64,000 nucleotides of DNA, taken from positions 310,001 to 374,000 of the forward strand of contig QGGY01000002.1 in the NCBI GenBank assembly GCA_003148945.1, read 5' to 3'. Positions 1 through 9,276 of the stretch are shown piece after piece. Numbering within the stretch: the first letter of the stretch is position 1; each line of letters begins with the position of its first letter. This DNA is from Murimonas intestini. GTDB taxonomy: Bacteria; Bacillota; Clostridia; Lachnospirales; Lachnospiraceae. The translations under genes were made by a program, and so were the position numbers. The notes under the pieces are model-generated. The model made no database searches and had not been told where the DNA came from. It saw nothing but the letters and a program-made list of their open reading frames with translations.

Positions 1-254
1 AGATCAAACCTGTCATTAATACAGTCCTTATCTATACTGTGATCGACTGCTTTAAAGTCTATGACCTTGTACTCGTAATGACCAGCGGCGGGCCCAATGA
101 CGCCACCCAGATCATGACCTACTATATTTACAAACAGGCCTTTACCTTCAACAAATTCGGCTATGGTTCTGCCGCAGCCATCCTGCTGGGACTATTTATG
201 ATCATATTTACTGTAGTATATAATAAATCCATAGGTAAGGAGGACGAGGCATGA
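1..254 (+). CDS. Sugar ABC transporter permease, MalF-type (C-terminal part)
   Basis: The reading frame is open from the first bases of the window (codons in phase from position 3), so the gene starts upstream and only about 83 residues remain. They end in a hydrophobic helix followed by a short basic/acidic tail (KSIGKEDEA). The segment before it, with DLVLVMTSGGPNDAT, is the conserved C-terminal region of MalF-type CUT1 permeases, which form the membrane channel of carbohydrate ABC importers. The stop codon overlaps the ATG of the next permease by 4 bases, the usual MalF/MalG arrangement. The solute-binding protein gene would be expected upstream. The substrate cannot be read from this fragment. 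Confidence 0.9.
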   Translation, partial: IKPVINTVLIYTVIDCFKVYDLVLVMTSGGPNDATQIMTYYIYKQAFTFNKFGYGSAAAILLGLFMIIFTVVYNKSIGKEDEA

Positions 255-1102
255 TGAGATCGCACAGCAAACGCAGAAATAAGCTTATTCTGAAAATTGT
301 GACATATACCGTTTTGATAATAGCACTTGTCTATACACTGATCCCCTTCCTCACAATTATCCTTACTTCCTTCAGGACAGCAAAGGATGCGGTAAGAGGA
401 CCATTTACATGGCCCCGCCAATGGGACATTATCAACAATTACATGGAAGCATGGAAAATAGGAAAATTCAGCCACTACCTCTTAAACAGCCTGTATATGA
501 TGGTCTTTACAGTTATCGGAACTCTGGCAGTAGCCACTTTAGCAGGCTACTCCTTCGCAAAGTTCCGTTACCCTGGCAGAAATCTGATCTATTACATATT
601 GCTCATAGGAATGATGATACCCTTTCAGACTATAATGCTTCCTTTATATTTTACGCTGAAGTCTATGGGGCTGCTGAATACGCTGACTGGCATCTCCCTT
701 CTGTCTATTGGTACTGGGGAAGGCTTTGCGATCATGATGATGCGTTCATTTTTCGTATCTATTCCCGATTCTATGCTGGAGGCAGCAAGGCTGGACGGAT
801 GCTCAGAGATAAAAGTCCTGACAAAGGTAGTCCTGCCTAATACATATCCTGCCTGGTCTTCTTTGGTTGTCATCACTGCTATGGGATCCTGGAATAATCT
901 TCTGGCACCTATGATCTATATCTTCAAGCAGGATAAATATCCGATCCCTTATGCTTTATATGCTTTCCAGTCCGCACACACCACTGACTACCAGCTGCTG
1001 GCGGCCGGTATGATGATCTCGATCATCCCCATCGTTATTGTCTATGTGATCTTCCAGAGAAGTTTTCAGAATGGAATTATGGCCGGGGCTGTAAAAGGGT
1101 GA
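251..1102 (+). CDS. Sugar ABC transporter permease, MalG-type
   Basis: A 283-residue inner-membrane permease with six predicted hydrophobic segments, the normal length for MalG-type CUT1 subunits. The cytoplasmic EAA loop that docks the ATPase is clear in the second half (EAARLDGCSEIKVLTKVVLP), and the C-terminus ends in the typical FQNGIMAGAVKG. The gene begins at tandem ATG codons at 251-256 behind AAGGAGG and overlaps the preceding permease by 4 bases, so the two are co-translated. No ATPase gene is present here; such importers often share a genomically unlinked MsmK-type ATPase. A hairpin follows directly, so this is the last gene of its operon. The substrate is unknown. Confidence 0.93.
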   Translation: MMRSHSKRRNKLILKIVTYTVLIIALVYTLIPFLTIILTSFRTAKDAVRGPFTWPRQWDIINNYMEAWKIGKFSHYLLNSLYMMVFTVIGTLAVATLAGYSFAKFRYPGRNLIYYILLIGMMIPFQTIMLPLYFTLKSMGLLNTLTGISLLSIGTGEGFAIMMMRSFFVSIPDSMLEAARLDGCSEIKVLTKVVLPNTYPAWSSLVVITAMGSWNNLLAPMIYIFKQDKYPIPYALYAFQSAHTTDYQLLAAGMMISIIPIVIVYVIFQRSFQNGIMAGAVKG

Positions 1103-1130
1103 GCATGCTATAAAATTATATGAAAATAAT

Positions 1131-1177
1131 AACCACCGGCTATGACGTCCTGCTTGAGGGTATCATAGCCGGTGGTT
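1131..1177 (+). terminator. Hairpin terminator after the sugar permease operon
   Basis: A perfect 15-base inverted repeat (arms 1131-1145 and 1163-1177, 17-base loop) lies 28 bases after the permease stop codon. The T-tract on the plus strand is weak (ACTCTATATTTCT), but position and stem strength support a transcription terminator that could serve both directions, since the remnant on the minus strand also ends here. Confidence 0.7.
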
Positions 1178-1188
1178 ACTCTATATTT

Positions 1189-1470
1189 CTATAAATCCAG
1201 ACTGTTTTGTTCCCAAAAAAACTGCCTGATTCCCATTGTTGTAATTCCTGCCTCATCTCTTTTCAGTTTAATATGATTTCCAACAATCACTATTTTTTTG
1301 AAGGAATCGCCTATAGAAAGTAATGGTCTTTCCTCTTGCATTTTCTTATCTGTATCAGGAAGAGAAAACGCTGATTGAATATAATATTTGTTATTTCCTT
1401 TATACGCAATAAAATCAACTTCCAGCTGTTTGCGAAGCCTTTTTCCTCTCTCTCAAGTCTTTTTTGAAAA
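1189..1470 (-). pseudogene. Remnant of an AAA ATPase with DUF4143 (C-terminal tail only)
   Basis: On the minus strand about 85 codons from near 1455 down to the stop at 1189-1191 read as the characteristic tail of Archaea/Firmicutes-type AAA+ ATPases with a C-terminal DUF4143 nuclease-like domain (QLEVDFIAYKGNNKYYIQSAF, then SIGDSFKKIVIVG and a final NSLDL). Upstream the frame runs into a stop and no Walker motifs are found, so the N-terminal ATPase part is gone. The region from 1471 to 1705 is AT-rich and holds no gene I can support. These ATPases are common, often mobile and frequently decayed. The family call is from remembered family sequences. Confidence 0.7.
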
Positions 1471-1705
1471 GCTTGAACAAAAGATATGACTTTCCACATC
1501 TTCTTACTCCTGTAATTACTTTGACAAAACCATTTTTCTCTCTCAGTTTTATCTGATTCAAATAAAAATTTCTTGCTATCTACATTTTGAAATATTTATA
1601 TTATCCCCTAATAATAACCACTGCAGTAATGCCTTTTATTACGTTTTTCTTTTTCATTGCCTCCCCTTTACACCAAATTTTAACTTTTCAACTCAACAGA
1701 CAATT

Positions 1706-2422
1706 TCATTCTTCTACGTAAATATTTATATCTTTTGTATTATTGATACTTATGACAGGTTTCCCTGAACCTGACTCAAACCTGTTCTGTTTAAGTATGT
1801 TCTGCGGAGCATTTATGGTACCATTTTGAATTATATTTAAATCCAATCTGACATTATCCGGTAATTTATCCAAATAAATTGAGACCCCTCGAAATGCATT
1901 TGATTCTGAATCCTCCAATGTGATATTATGATCCAACCGGTCAGCCTCTAAGTCAAGAATTACTACTGATTTATTTGCATGTATTAACACATCCGAGTTT
2001 ATTGTTTCAAAATAGATATGGCCAAAATCCCCTGTTGTTTCAACTTTTTCAAATTCTTTCTGAGGAATGTAAATGACAAAAGAACCAAGAACATTATTAT
2101 CCGCTTCTGGATTGTCCATCAAAATGTTAATATCCAGTGTATCACCGCTCACCTCACAATGAACTTCATATGTATGATCCGTATTCAAATCCGCATTATT
2201 AAATTCAAAATATTTATTTTCACTTTGCCTTATGATAATGGATTTAGCATTCCCGCTCAGATTAACACGGCAAATATCTTCAGCCTCAATATCATCATAT
2301 ATCTGTTTCTTATTTTCCTTACTCGTAAAATTCAGCGTTTTTTCCGCATTCTTAAAGGCAGTACTTACAAATATAATAAAAATACTTATACATAGAAAAC
2401 ACATTCCTTTTATTTTCCTCAT
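1706..2422 (-). CDS. Secreted or membrane-anchored DUF4097-like protein
   Basis: A 238-residue protein that opens with a basic start and a strong hydrophobic helix (MRKIKGMCFLCISIFIIF), either an uncleaved anchor or a signal peptide. The rest is rich in short beta strands with alternating hydrophobic residues and few charged helices, ending in VISINNTKDINIYVEE. This pattern resembles the beta-helical DUF4097/DUF2807-type 'putative adhesin' domains of Firmicutes, which often sit near regulators or envelope genes. No catalytic motif is visible. The low GC compared with the permeases before it hints at a separate origin. The family call is an inference from pattern, not from a recognised signature. 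Confidence 0.6.
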   Translation of the reverse strand: MRKIKGMCFLCISIFIIFVSTAFKNAEKTLNFTSKENKKQIYDDIEAEDICRVNLSGNAKSIIIRQSENKYFEFNNADLNTDHTYEVHCEVSGDTLDINILMDNPEADNNVLGSFVIYIPQKEFEKVETTGDFGHIYFETINSDVLIHANKSVVILDLEADRLDHNITLEDSESNAFRGVSIYLDKLPDNVRLDLNIIQNGTINAPQNILKQNRFESGSGKPVISINNTKDINIYVEE

Positions 2423-2537
2423 TATATCCTCTCCTTTTGTTTATCTGCTTCATGCTTCTATTCAACAGCATGAGCAAAAATATGAGTCCAATATATGAAA
2501 TCCCAAATGCCTCATATAATTACCATCATTATAAATT

Positions 2538-3080
2538 CTAATCTGCAACATCACTTAAAAGCTTTTCATATAGCTTAAACAAATCCAATCCATAATGACC
2601 AAACCCCAAATCAATCGATTGAATATATTGATAGCCGCAGCGTTCATATAATGCGATTGCAGGCACATTGTTTTCGTAGACATCCAAGCGAATTGCTTTC
2701 ATACCGTTTTGTTTCCCCCATTTTTCTGCAAAACGCAGTAGCTGTAACCCTATCCCCCTATTCATAAAGGCAGGATGGACAACGAGAGTATGTACTACCA
2801 ATATTAAGCTGTAATCACCACCATACAGCCACTTAGCATTGTCATAGCCATTTTCGGGCTTATGGTTCAGGATGAAAGCCCCCACAATGCTGTCACCGCT
2901 TCGTGCTACGAACAAGCTATTTTCGACTATTCCAGTTAACGCATCCTTCCTGGTTGGATAAATACCTCTTTTCCAACCGGGATAGTTCATACCTGTTTCA
3001 AGTACGTCAAGCAGGTCATTGTACAGCTGCTCTATGACATCCAAATCCGCGTCAGTACCATGCTCTATTCTAATCTCCAT
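2538..3080 (-). CDS. GNAT-family N-acetyltransferase
   Basis: A 180-residue single-domain GNAT enzyme. The acetyl-CoA-binding motif A is visible as LVVHPAFMNRGIGLQLL near residue 105, followed by the helix EKWGKQNGMKAIRLDVYENN and the typical ALYERCGYQ of motif B. Such enzymes move an acetyl group from acetyl-CoA to an amine on an antibiotic, metabolite or protein; the acceptor is not predictable here. The ATG at 3080 follows GAGGAGAAAAA, a good ribosome site. It stands alone between a secreted protein gene and a decayed gene. Confidence 0.88.
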   Translation of the reverse strand: MEIRIEHGTDADLDVIEQLYNDLLDVLETGMNYPGWKRGIYPTRKDALTGIVENSLFVARSGDSIVGAFILNHKPENGYDNAKWLYGGDYSLILVVHTLVVHPAFMNRGIGLQLLRFAEKWGKQNGMKAIRLDVYENNVPAIALYERCGYQYIQSIDLGFGHYGLDLFKLYEKLLSDVAD

Positions 3081-3123
3081 TTTTTCTCCTCTGCGTGATT
3101 TCTTTAATTGTACAAACCTGACC

Positions 3124-3613
3124 TTAATTTATTACATCAGCACATATTTTCTTAATACGGTCAAACATATGAGTAATTGCAAACATCAAAGTTTCGTAAT
3201 GCATATAATCGACAACATTTTTATCCACCAAAATTTGCATAGTGGGAGGAAAGTCTTCATCTGCTTCCCAAAATCTCAGAATTATTGAAAGGAATGAAAA
3301 CAGATTGAGCTTATAAGCTACATCTCCTTTTTCCAATCTTTTTCCATGAAGAGCCTCGCATGCGAAAGATAACTCTTCTGTTTTTCCATTAAAATAATCA
3401 CCAATGTTTTGAAAAAATTTCTTCCGACCAACTGACTGCCCCTGTTTCTCGATTTATGCGGTATTTTCTATCTACAAACAGAACATAAAGATATTTTTTA
3501 TCGTACTCTAATGAAAATTTGGAAATTATTTCTTCCTGATTATACTGTAAAAATACATCTGCCATGCTGTCTTTCATTTTGTCATAATTAGATATTTTAT
3601 ACTCTGGTATCAT
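3124..3613 (-). pseudogene. Decayed DUF3786 protein gene
   Basis: Two consecutive minus-strand pieces together resemble a DUF3786 protein. The first (3613-3398, starting MIPEYKISNYDKMKDSM) carries the N-terminal part and ends at a TGA. In a shifted frame the sequence continues through FACEALHGKRLEKGDVAYK and the diagnostic RFWEADEDFPP, then DKNVVDYMHYETL to the stop at 3124. The family normally has roughly 60 more residues between these blocks, so there is an internal deletion plus a frameshift. DUF3786 proteins are of unknown function and occur mostly in anaerobes. The gene is almost certainly non-functional unless both pieces are translated separately. Confidence 0.7.
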
Positions 3614-3769
3614 TTCCTTCCCCTCAAAAATATCGATTTATAAGCAATAGTGTAAAACATATTTATTTTGGCTTACTCCTGACAACAAAGTTTTCAAATT
3701 ATATGCTCCAAGCAAATTTAGACTCTCTTAAATTCAAATTTCCAGACTGCTGGGCAGCCATTAGCTTAT

Positions 3770-4234
3770 CTATAACACAACAGTTGATTTACCAAGATCA
3801 TTTATATACACCTCAATTGAATCCCCTGGCGCAAAATTTGGTTTATCCCATAAAAAATAACTTTTATGATGATGTACTTCACCTTGGTAAGTATAGGTAT
3901 AAAGAATCCTATATGGATGTTTATCCCCATACTGCATATATTTTTGCAAATATACTTTTTCCACTATTCCATTAATTCTAGTTCCGCTGGAAAGCAATTC
4001 GGAATAAAGCTTGTTTTTGTTAGCGGCAAGTATTTTAAAGATGGTTTGTACAACAATAAAAACTATGCCCAACAAAGAAAAAATGATTCCAAGCATAGTA
4101 GGCTCCTGGACCATTGAGCTTGCATTAGGTTTTAATATACCTAAAAAACATAGGATTCCCATAAAAACAAAAGCGATACCCAGCCATAAAAAAATGATTT
4201 TCATCAATTCCTCCATGTATCTTGGTTTATTCAT
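3770..4234 (-). CDS. Small membrane protein, DUF3592-like
   Basis: About 154 residues with two hydrophobic helices near the N-terminus (IIFLWLGIAFVFMGILCFLG and LGIIFSLLGIVFIVVQTIF) and a soluble C-terminal beta-rich domain containing YTYTYQGEVHHHKSYFLW and FAPGDSIEVYIN. This is the layout of DUF3592 proteins, whose function is unknown. I placed the start at the ATG at 4234 because GGAGGGAGGG lies directly upstream; an in-frame codon at 4264 would add ten unlikely residues. The gene is isolated, with no obvious partner. Confidence 0.7.
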   Translation of the reverse strand: MNKPRYMEELMKIIFLWLGIAFVFMGILCFLGILKPNASSMVQEPTMLGIIFSLLGIVFIVVQTIFKILAANKNKLYSELLSSGTRINGIVEKVYLQKYMQYGDKHPYRILYTYTYQGEVHHHKSYFLWDKPNFAPGDSIEVYINDLGKSTVVL

Positions 4235-4300
4235 ATTCCCATCCCTCCCTCCTGAATTTATCATTACTTTTTCAATATGAAATGGCCAAAATGTGAGCTG

Positions 4301-4969
4301 TCAGCTTGAGCATATTTTATTTTTAATACGCAAACTTGCTTCAATGTGCATAATCCAGTGTCTTGAAAAAGGCATCTGAATTAACCCTTTTATATCTTTT
4401 CCGCACCAATAATCAATAAGCCATACTGCTCTTTCATCTGTACTTACAACATTTAAGAATTTTAAATCGTCTTTTCTGCCCTCTGAAATTTTACTTTTCA
4501 TATCTGTATAAGATAAATTTTTGATTAATTTTTCAGTACTCTCTTTAACCTCAAAAATATAGGAGTAAAGCTCACTCAAATTTAATTTTTCTGAAAATTC
4601 TGCTATCTGATATTTTACGAGTTCATTTCCTGTTGTGGCAATTGGCGCATTTATCCGCTCACCATAATTCCCTGAAAAGAAAACCTGCTCATCACCATTT
4701 ATCAATGTGTGTGCAACAATATCCTCTATGCGAAAAATATGCCATATAGAATACGCAATACTCTTACTATGATAACCATCGGCATTTATAAACGGCATTG
4801 CATTAAAATCTTCTCTGCTTAATTCGTCCTTTAGTGATGTAAGTGTATTCATCAGTCTATTACGCAGATCAAACAATGCAGCAATGCCATCTGTGTAAGT
4901 ATCTATCTTTTTGATTTGTGCCTGTACAGTTTTATTTATTTCAGACCATTCTTTCTTCATAGGTGTCAC
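4301..4969 (-). CDS. DinB-like four-helix protein
   Basis: A 222-residue, mostly helical protein. Histidines in SIAYSIWHIFRIEDIVAHTL and in MPFSRHWIMHIEASLRI are spaced as expected for the metal site of the DinB/YfiT-like superfamily, whose members include thiol-dependent transferases and many proteins of unknown role. The start is uncertain: a GTG at 4969 or an ATG three codons later at 4960 are both possible, with no strong ribosome site for either. It has no operon partner. The superfamily assignment is moderately supported and the function is unknown. Confidence 0.6.
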   Translation of the reverse strand: MTPMKKEWSEINKTVQAQIKKIDTYTDGIAALFDLRNRLMNTLTSLKDELSREDFNAMPFINADGYHSKSIAYSIWHIFRIEDIVAHTLINGDEQVFFSGNYGERINAPIATTGNELVKYQIAEFSEKLNLSELYSYIFEVKESTEKLIKNLSYTDMKSKISEGRKDDLKFLNVVSTDERAVWLIDYWCGKDIKGLIQMPFSRHWIMHIEASLRIKNKICSS

Positions 4970-5191
4970 TTATGCCCATCTTTACAATTTTTCCGTTCAA
5001 TGGCTTCGTCTTATTTACAGATTACAGTTTCATCAATTATATCATAAATATAAAATAAAAACAGTATTGAATGCACTAACCGGTAACACCCGCAGGATAT
5101 GTTTATCTCAAATACTCTTTATAAAAGGGACTGTAATCTGTGAGGAGGAACAGCCTTATCAAAATTATCTTACTTCACATGAATATAATCT

Positions 5192-6271
5192 CTAAGCTAA
5201 TCTAACCGCAAGGTACAATTTCACTGCGTCCCGAAAACACCGGGGATCAAATCCCGAAATATCATAAATACGTTTAAGTTTATACTGTAAGGTATTTTTA
5301 TGAATAAATAACTTCTCAGCTGTATCCTTTAATGACATATTTTCGTCAAAATATGTTTTCAAAAGAGCGATCTCTTCTTTGCCAAATTTTCCGATCATTT
5401 TCTGAAGATATTCTTCCCTGGCAGCCCCATTCACACACCCAAGGATAATCTCTAATTCCAGTTCATCGAAACATGCAAACGAACTTTCCTCTGTTAAGCT
5501 TGCTATAGCTGTACAGGCTGATTGAAATGAAATATTCTGTTTCCAAAGTGAATTACAGCTTCCAACACCAACTGAAAGAATCTGTCCGTACTTTTCTGAC
5601 AGATTTTTAAAAACATACTCCCATTTATGATATTGGTTTTCAGGCATAAGCAGAATATATTGGTTTGGATATTGAAAAGTGTAGATTGGATTTTTAATTA
5701 CCTCAAATGCACGATATATCTGATTTTCTATCATAGAAAGATTACTTGGGTTATAATGAGAATTTAATTCCACCAGCACTACTCTATAGATATCCTCAAC
5801 GCTTTGTCCTAAATCACTCAATAAGTCCTTTGCCAATTCAAAATCAATATCATTTCCTTCTGTTAAGGTACGAATCAAATAATTCATTTGATTCTTCTTT
5901 CCATAGTTAAAAGAATCAATTTCCTGTTCCCTTAAGATCAATGATGTTATCTTTTGCGCTAACATGGCATATTGCCTGACTTCACCCGGTTCGCCGCTTA
6001 TTCCAATAGCAGCTATCAGCTCTCTGTTATATATAAATGGAATGTTTACCCCTTTGTGAGTTCCATAAAAACTGTCATCCGATGTTACCTCTATGGTTTC
6101 CTGTTTTTCAATTACCCTTTTCCCTATTTCATGAAAATCACCGATTCTGGAAAAGTCAGTACTGGCAAAAATGATGCCCTTGGGATTGATAAAATTAATG
6201 TCATATCCACAAACATCTTTTACCGTATCAACAATTTTCTGTGCTGTGCGCTTCGATAAGTATACTGACAT
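5192..6271 (-). CDS. CdaR-family sugar-diacid/glycerate regulator
   Basis: A 359-residue transcription factor with the two-part CdaR layout. The N-terminal putative diacid-recognition domain starts LSKRTAQKIVDTVKDVCGYD, and the C-terminus is a PucR-type helix-turn-helix (MSLKDTAEKLFIHKNTLQYKLKRI, residues about 305-330). CdaR proteins sense glycerate or sugar diacids and activate neighbouring uptake and kinase genes. The gene is divergent from a glycerate kinase and GntP permease, which is the classic context for an activator of glycerate use. The start at 6271 follows AAAGGAGAGC. The roughly 180-base AT-rich divergent region, with a TATAAT at 6335-6340, probably holds both promoters. Confidence 0.9.
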   Translation of the reverse strand: MSVYLSKRTAQKIVDTVKDVCGYDINFINPKGIIFASTDFSRIGDFHEIGKRVIEKQETIEVTSDDSFYGTHKGVNIPFIYNRELIAAIGISGEPGEVRQYAMLAQKITSLILREQEIDSFNYGKKNQMNYLIRTLTEGNDIDFELAKDLLSDLGQSVEDIYRVVLVELNSHYNPSNLSMIENQIYRAFEVIKNPIYTFQYPNQYILLMPENQYHKWEYVFKNLSEKYGQILSVGVGSCNSLWKQNISFQSACTAIASLTEESSFACFDELELEIILGCVNGAAREEYLQKMIGKFGKEEIALLKTYFDENMSLKDTAEKLFIHKNTLQYKLKRIYDISGFDPRCFRDAVKLYLAVRLA

Positions 6272-6452
6272 AAAATGCTCTCCTTTATTCTTTATACTAT
6301 ATTTTCATTTGTTTTTTCAATTAATATTGTTATTTATAATATATCACAATTTCATAAAGTCCAGTATTATTATTCTAACAAAGGCGAGAAATAAGTTACT
6401 GGACATGAAGCGGACAGTCACACTGGAAATAATCTTTGAGGAGGAATTTAAT

Positions 6453-7607
6453 ATGGATGTAGTGATCGCAATTGATTCGTTAAAAGGAAGCCTGACATCC
6501 CTTGAAGCAGGTAATGCTATTTCAGATGGCATTAAAAAAGTTTTTGAAGATGCAAACGTAATTGTCAGACCTCTGGCGGACGGTGGAGAGGGAACTGTTG
6601 AAGCACTTACTCTCGGAATGAATGGAACTTTAAAACACGTCTCTGTAACAGGACCTCTTGGAAAACCTGTAGATGCTGTATATGGCATCATGGACAAAGT
6701 TTCATCCGGCCAAAAAAGGACAGCTGTCATAGAAATGTCTGCCGCTGCCGGAATTACTTTAGTTGAAGAAAGTGAAAGGAATCCTCTCGTAACAACTACA
6801 TATGGAGTTGGAGAATTGATTGTTGATGCTATAAGAAACGGATGTCATCATTTTATCATCGGGATCGGCGGCAGCGCCACTAATGATGGGGGGATTGGAA
6901 TGCTGCAGGCTTTAGGTTTTGGTTTTTTAGATAAAGATGGCAGGCAGATTCCCTATGGTGCCGGGGGGATTGAGAGTCTTGACAAAATTACAGACGAATA
7001 CGTTATTCCAGAATTAAAAGAATGTACATTTCGAATCGCTTGTGATGTAACAAATACACTTTGCGGAGAGCAGGGATGCAGCGCTATATTTGGTCCACAA
7101 AAGGGAGCTACCCCATCGATGATCATGCAGATGGACAAATGGCTTCGCTATTATGCAGCATTAGCCCGGGAAAAATATCCAACTGCAAATATGAATCATG
7201 CCGGAACAGGTGCTGCCGGCGGTCTTGGATTCGCATTTCTTACCTTCACAAATGCAGTGCTGGAATCAGGGATCAAAATTGTATTAGAAGAAACAAATCT
7301 GGAGGAATACATAAAAGAAGCTGATATTGTTATTACCGGCGAAGGACGTCTCGACTCACAAACAGTAATGGGCAAAGCACCTATCGGTGTTGCAAATATT
7401 GCAAAGAAATATAATAAAAAAGTAATTGCGTTCTCTGGATGTGTAACAGAAGATGCTGTTGTATGCAACGAAGCTGGAATAGATGCATTTTTTCCAATTT
7501 TAAGAAGAGTTGTTTCACTGCCAGATGCAATGGACCATGATATTGCAAAAAGTAATATGACCAAAACAGTTGAGCAGGTCTTTCGGCTGATTAAAACTTT
7601 ACAATAG
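6453..7607 (+). CDS. Glycerate kinase (GlxK/GarK family)
   Basis: A 384-residue glycerate kinase of the GlxK/GarK type, which phosphorylates D-glycerate and so feeds it into lower glycolysis. The family hallmarks are present: DSLKGSLTSLEAGNAISDGI at the start, RPLADGGEGTVEAL, GIGGSATNDGGIGML near residue 130, and DIVITGEGRLDSQT in the C-terminal third. I chose the ATG at 6453 because it follows GAGGAGG and begins the conserved MDVVIAIDSLKGS; the open frame upstream is not family sequence. It lies 12 bases before a GntP-type permease and is divergent from a CdaR regulator, giving a complete uptake, kinase and control module. Confidence 0.95.
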   Translation: MDVVIAIDSLKGSLTSLEAGNAISDGIKKVFEDANVIVRPLADGGEGTVEALTLGMNGTLKHVSVTGPLGKPVDAVYGIMDKVSSGQKRTAVIEMSAAAGITLVEESERNPLVTTTYGVGELIVDAIRNGCHHFIIGIGGSATNDGGIGMLQALGFGFLDKDGRQIPYGAGGIESLDKITDEYVIPELKECTFRIACDVTNTLCGEQGCSAIFGPQKGATPSMIMQMDKWLRYYAALAREKYPTANMNHAGTGAAGGLGFAFLTFTNAVLESGIKIVLEETNLEEYIKEADIVITGEGRLDSQTVMGKAPIGVANIAKKYNKKVIAFSGCVTEDAVVCNEAGIDAFFPILRRVVSLPDAMDHDIAKSNMTKTVEQVFRLIKTLQ

Positions 7608-7619
7608 GGGGCTTAAACA

Positions 7620-8870
7620 ATGGAATATACATTTTCAACAGCAGGCGCTTTGATCGGACTTGTTATTGCAATCATTTTGATTATTAAAAAAATTCATCCT
7701 GCATATAGCTTAATTCTGGGGGCTCTGGTTGGCGGCATCATTGGCGGCGGAGGTTTAGTTACAACTGTAAATACAATGGTATCTGGCGCTCAAAGCATGA
7801 TGTCATCTGTATTACGGATTATGACTTCCGGAATTTTAGCCGGTGCCCTGATAAAAACAGGCTCTGCTGAAAAAATAGCAGACACAATCGTTGTAAAACT
7901 GGGGCAGAAACGCGCAATAGCTGCAATATCTATTGCAACAATGATTATCTGTGCTGTAGGTGTATTTGTAGATATCTCTGTTATTACCGTAGCGCCAATC
8001 GCTATAGCTATAGGTAAGAAAGCCAATCTTTCCAAAGCCGGCATCTTACTCGCAATGATAGGCGGCGGTAAAGCCGGAAATATTATTTCTCCAAATCCTA
8101 ATACAATTGCTGCCTCTGAAGCATTTGGGATTGATCTTACAGCCTTAATGATGAAAAATATAGTTCCTGCTCTTTTTGCACTGATTGTAACAATTTTGCT
8201 TTCTGGATTTCTGGCAAAAAAGGCTTCCGATAATTATGAAAGTTCAGGTGAAGCAGCTCCTAAAAATCTGCCAAATTTAATGGCTGCCATTGCCGGACCT
8301 CTTGCAGTGATCATTCTTTTAGCCTTAAGACCCGTCTCCGGCATCAGCATTGACCCGCTAATTGCACTTCCTCTGGGCGGCATTATCAGTATTATTGTCA
8401 CAGGCAATGCAAAAAACACTATCGCATATACTGAATTTGGACTTAGTAAAGTAATCGGTGTATCCATTCTCCTGATTGGAACAGGTACATTAGCTGGCAT
8501 TATTAAAACATCAGCTCTTCAGTATGACATGATTACATTGCTGGAGATAATGAATATGCCGGCATTTATTCTTGCACCGCTCTCCGGGATCCTAATGGCC
8601 GGAGCAACCGCTTCCACTACAGCCGGGGCAACTATTGCATCTCAGACATTCTCAGGAACATTATTAGAAGCTGGGGTTCCCGGTATTTCAGCCGCTGCAA
8701 TGATTCATGCAGGCGCTACTGTTATTGACTCCCTGCCTCATGGTTCATTTTTCCATGCCACTGGCGGCTCTGTGTTCATGAATATCAAAGAACGCATGAA
8801 ACTGATTCCTTATGAGGCAGCTGTGGGACTTACAAGTACTATTGCATCTGTTATTATATATTTAATTTAA
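7620..8870 (+). CDS. GntP-family permease (probable glycerate transporter)
   Basis: A 416-residue polytopic membrane protein with about 12 hydrophobic segments. Features typical of the GntP family include GGIIGGGGLVTTVNTMVSGAQS, the glycine-rich LLAMIGGGKAGNIISPNPNTIAAS, and HAGATVIDSLPHGSFFH near the C-terminus. GntP proteins take up gluconate, glycerate or related hydroxy acids with protons. It is translationally close to the glycerate kinase (12-base gap, GGGGG ribosome site), so D-glycerate is the likely substrate. That is inferred from context; related permeases carry gluconate. Confidence 0.9.
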   Translation: MEYTFSTAGALIGLVIAIILIIKKIHPAYSLILGALVGGIIGGGGLVTTVNTMVSGAQSMMSSVLRIMTSGILAGALIKTGSAEKIADTIVVKLGQKRAIAAISIATMIICAVGVFVDISVITVAPIAIAIGKKANLSKAGILLAMIGGGKAGNIISPNPNTIAASEAFGIDLTALMMKNIVPALFALIVTILLSGFLAKKASDNYESSGEAAPKNLPNLMAAIAGPLAVIILLALRPVSGISIDPLIALPLGGIISIIVTGNAKNTIAYTEFGLSKVIGVSILLIGTGTLAGIIKTSALQYDMITLLEIMNMPAFILAPLSGILMAGATASTTAGATIASQTFSGTLLEAGVPGISAAAMIHAGATVIDSLPHGSFFHATGGSVFMNIKERMKLIPYEAAVGLTSTIASVIIYLI

Positions 8871-8891
8871 TGGTTTGTTCGCGGTAATAAA

Positions 8892-8920
8892 AGGCATGAC
8901 TCCCAGTTCAAGTCATGCCT
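8892..8920 (+). terminator. Terminator after the glycerate kinase-permease operon
   Basis: A perfect 10-base inverted repeat (arms 8892-8901 and 8911-8920) with a 9-base loop, 21 bases past the permease stop codon. It is preceded by AAAA and followed by a short pyrimidine run. The gene beyond it is on the opposite strand. Confidence 0.7.
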
Positions 8921-9058
8921 CTGTTACTTATGCAATATCTTTGGACAAATTCAATTATTTCATCTGCAGCCTATCCAATTATTTAATTCGTTTTCAATTT
9001 TATTTGACTGTCCTGTATTTTCAAAAGGTTCGGACACGGATATGGTTTCCTCGTTGAT

Positions 9059-9253
9059 CTACTTCATTATTTTCTTTAAAAAAATACCAATTATAAATCC
9101 AACAACCAGTCCAGTCAGACTTTTTAGAGTATCATCTGTTAACCACCATCCAACTGCATATCCTATACAAGCACAAGTTGACCCCCGGGCAATAATAGAT
9201 GCAACTGTCAGGGAGTTCTCTTGTTCATTCTCATTTTTATGCTTATTATCCAA
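9059..9253 (-). CDS. Small membrane protein of unknown function
   Basis: A 64-residue protein with a polar, charged N-terminus and two hydrophobic stretches (STCACIGYAVGWWL and LTGLVVGFIIGIFL) ending in KKIMK, as in small two-helix membrane proteins. Translation would start at a TTG at 9253 behind GAGGTGATG, an unusual but acceptable start in Clostridia. It lies 23 bases after the neighbouring minus-strand gene that ends at 9277, so the two are probably co-transcribed. I do not recognise a family. Confidence 0.55.
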   Translation of the reverse strand: MDNKHKNENEQENSLTVASIIARGSTCACIGYAVGWWLTDDTLKSLTGLVVGFIIGIFLKKIMK

Positions 9254-9276
9254 ATTACATCACCTCAAATTTTCTT

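Noticed and set aside
409-840. 143-codon plus-strand frame
   Set aside because: It lies in another frame within the MalG-type permease gene and has no family sequence.
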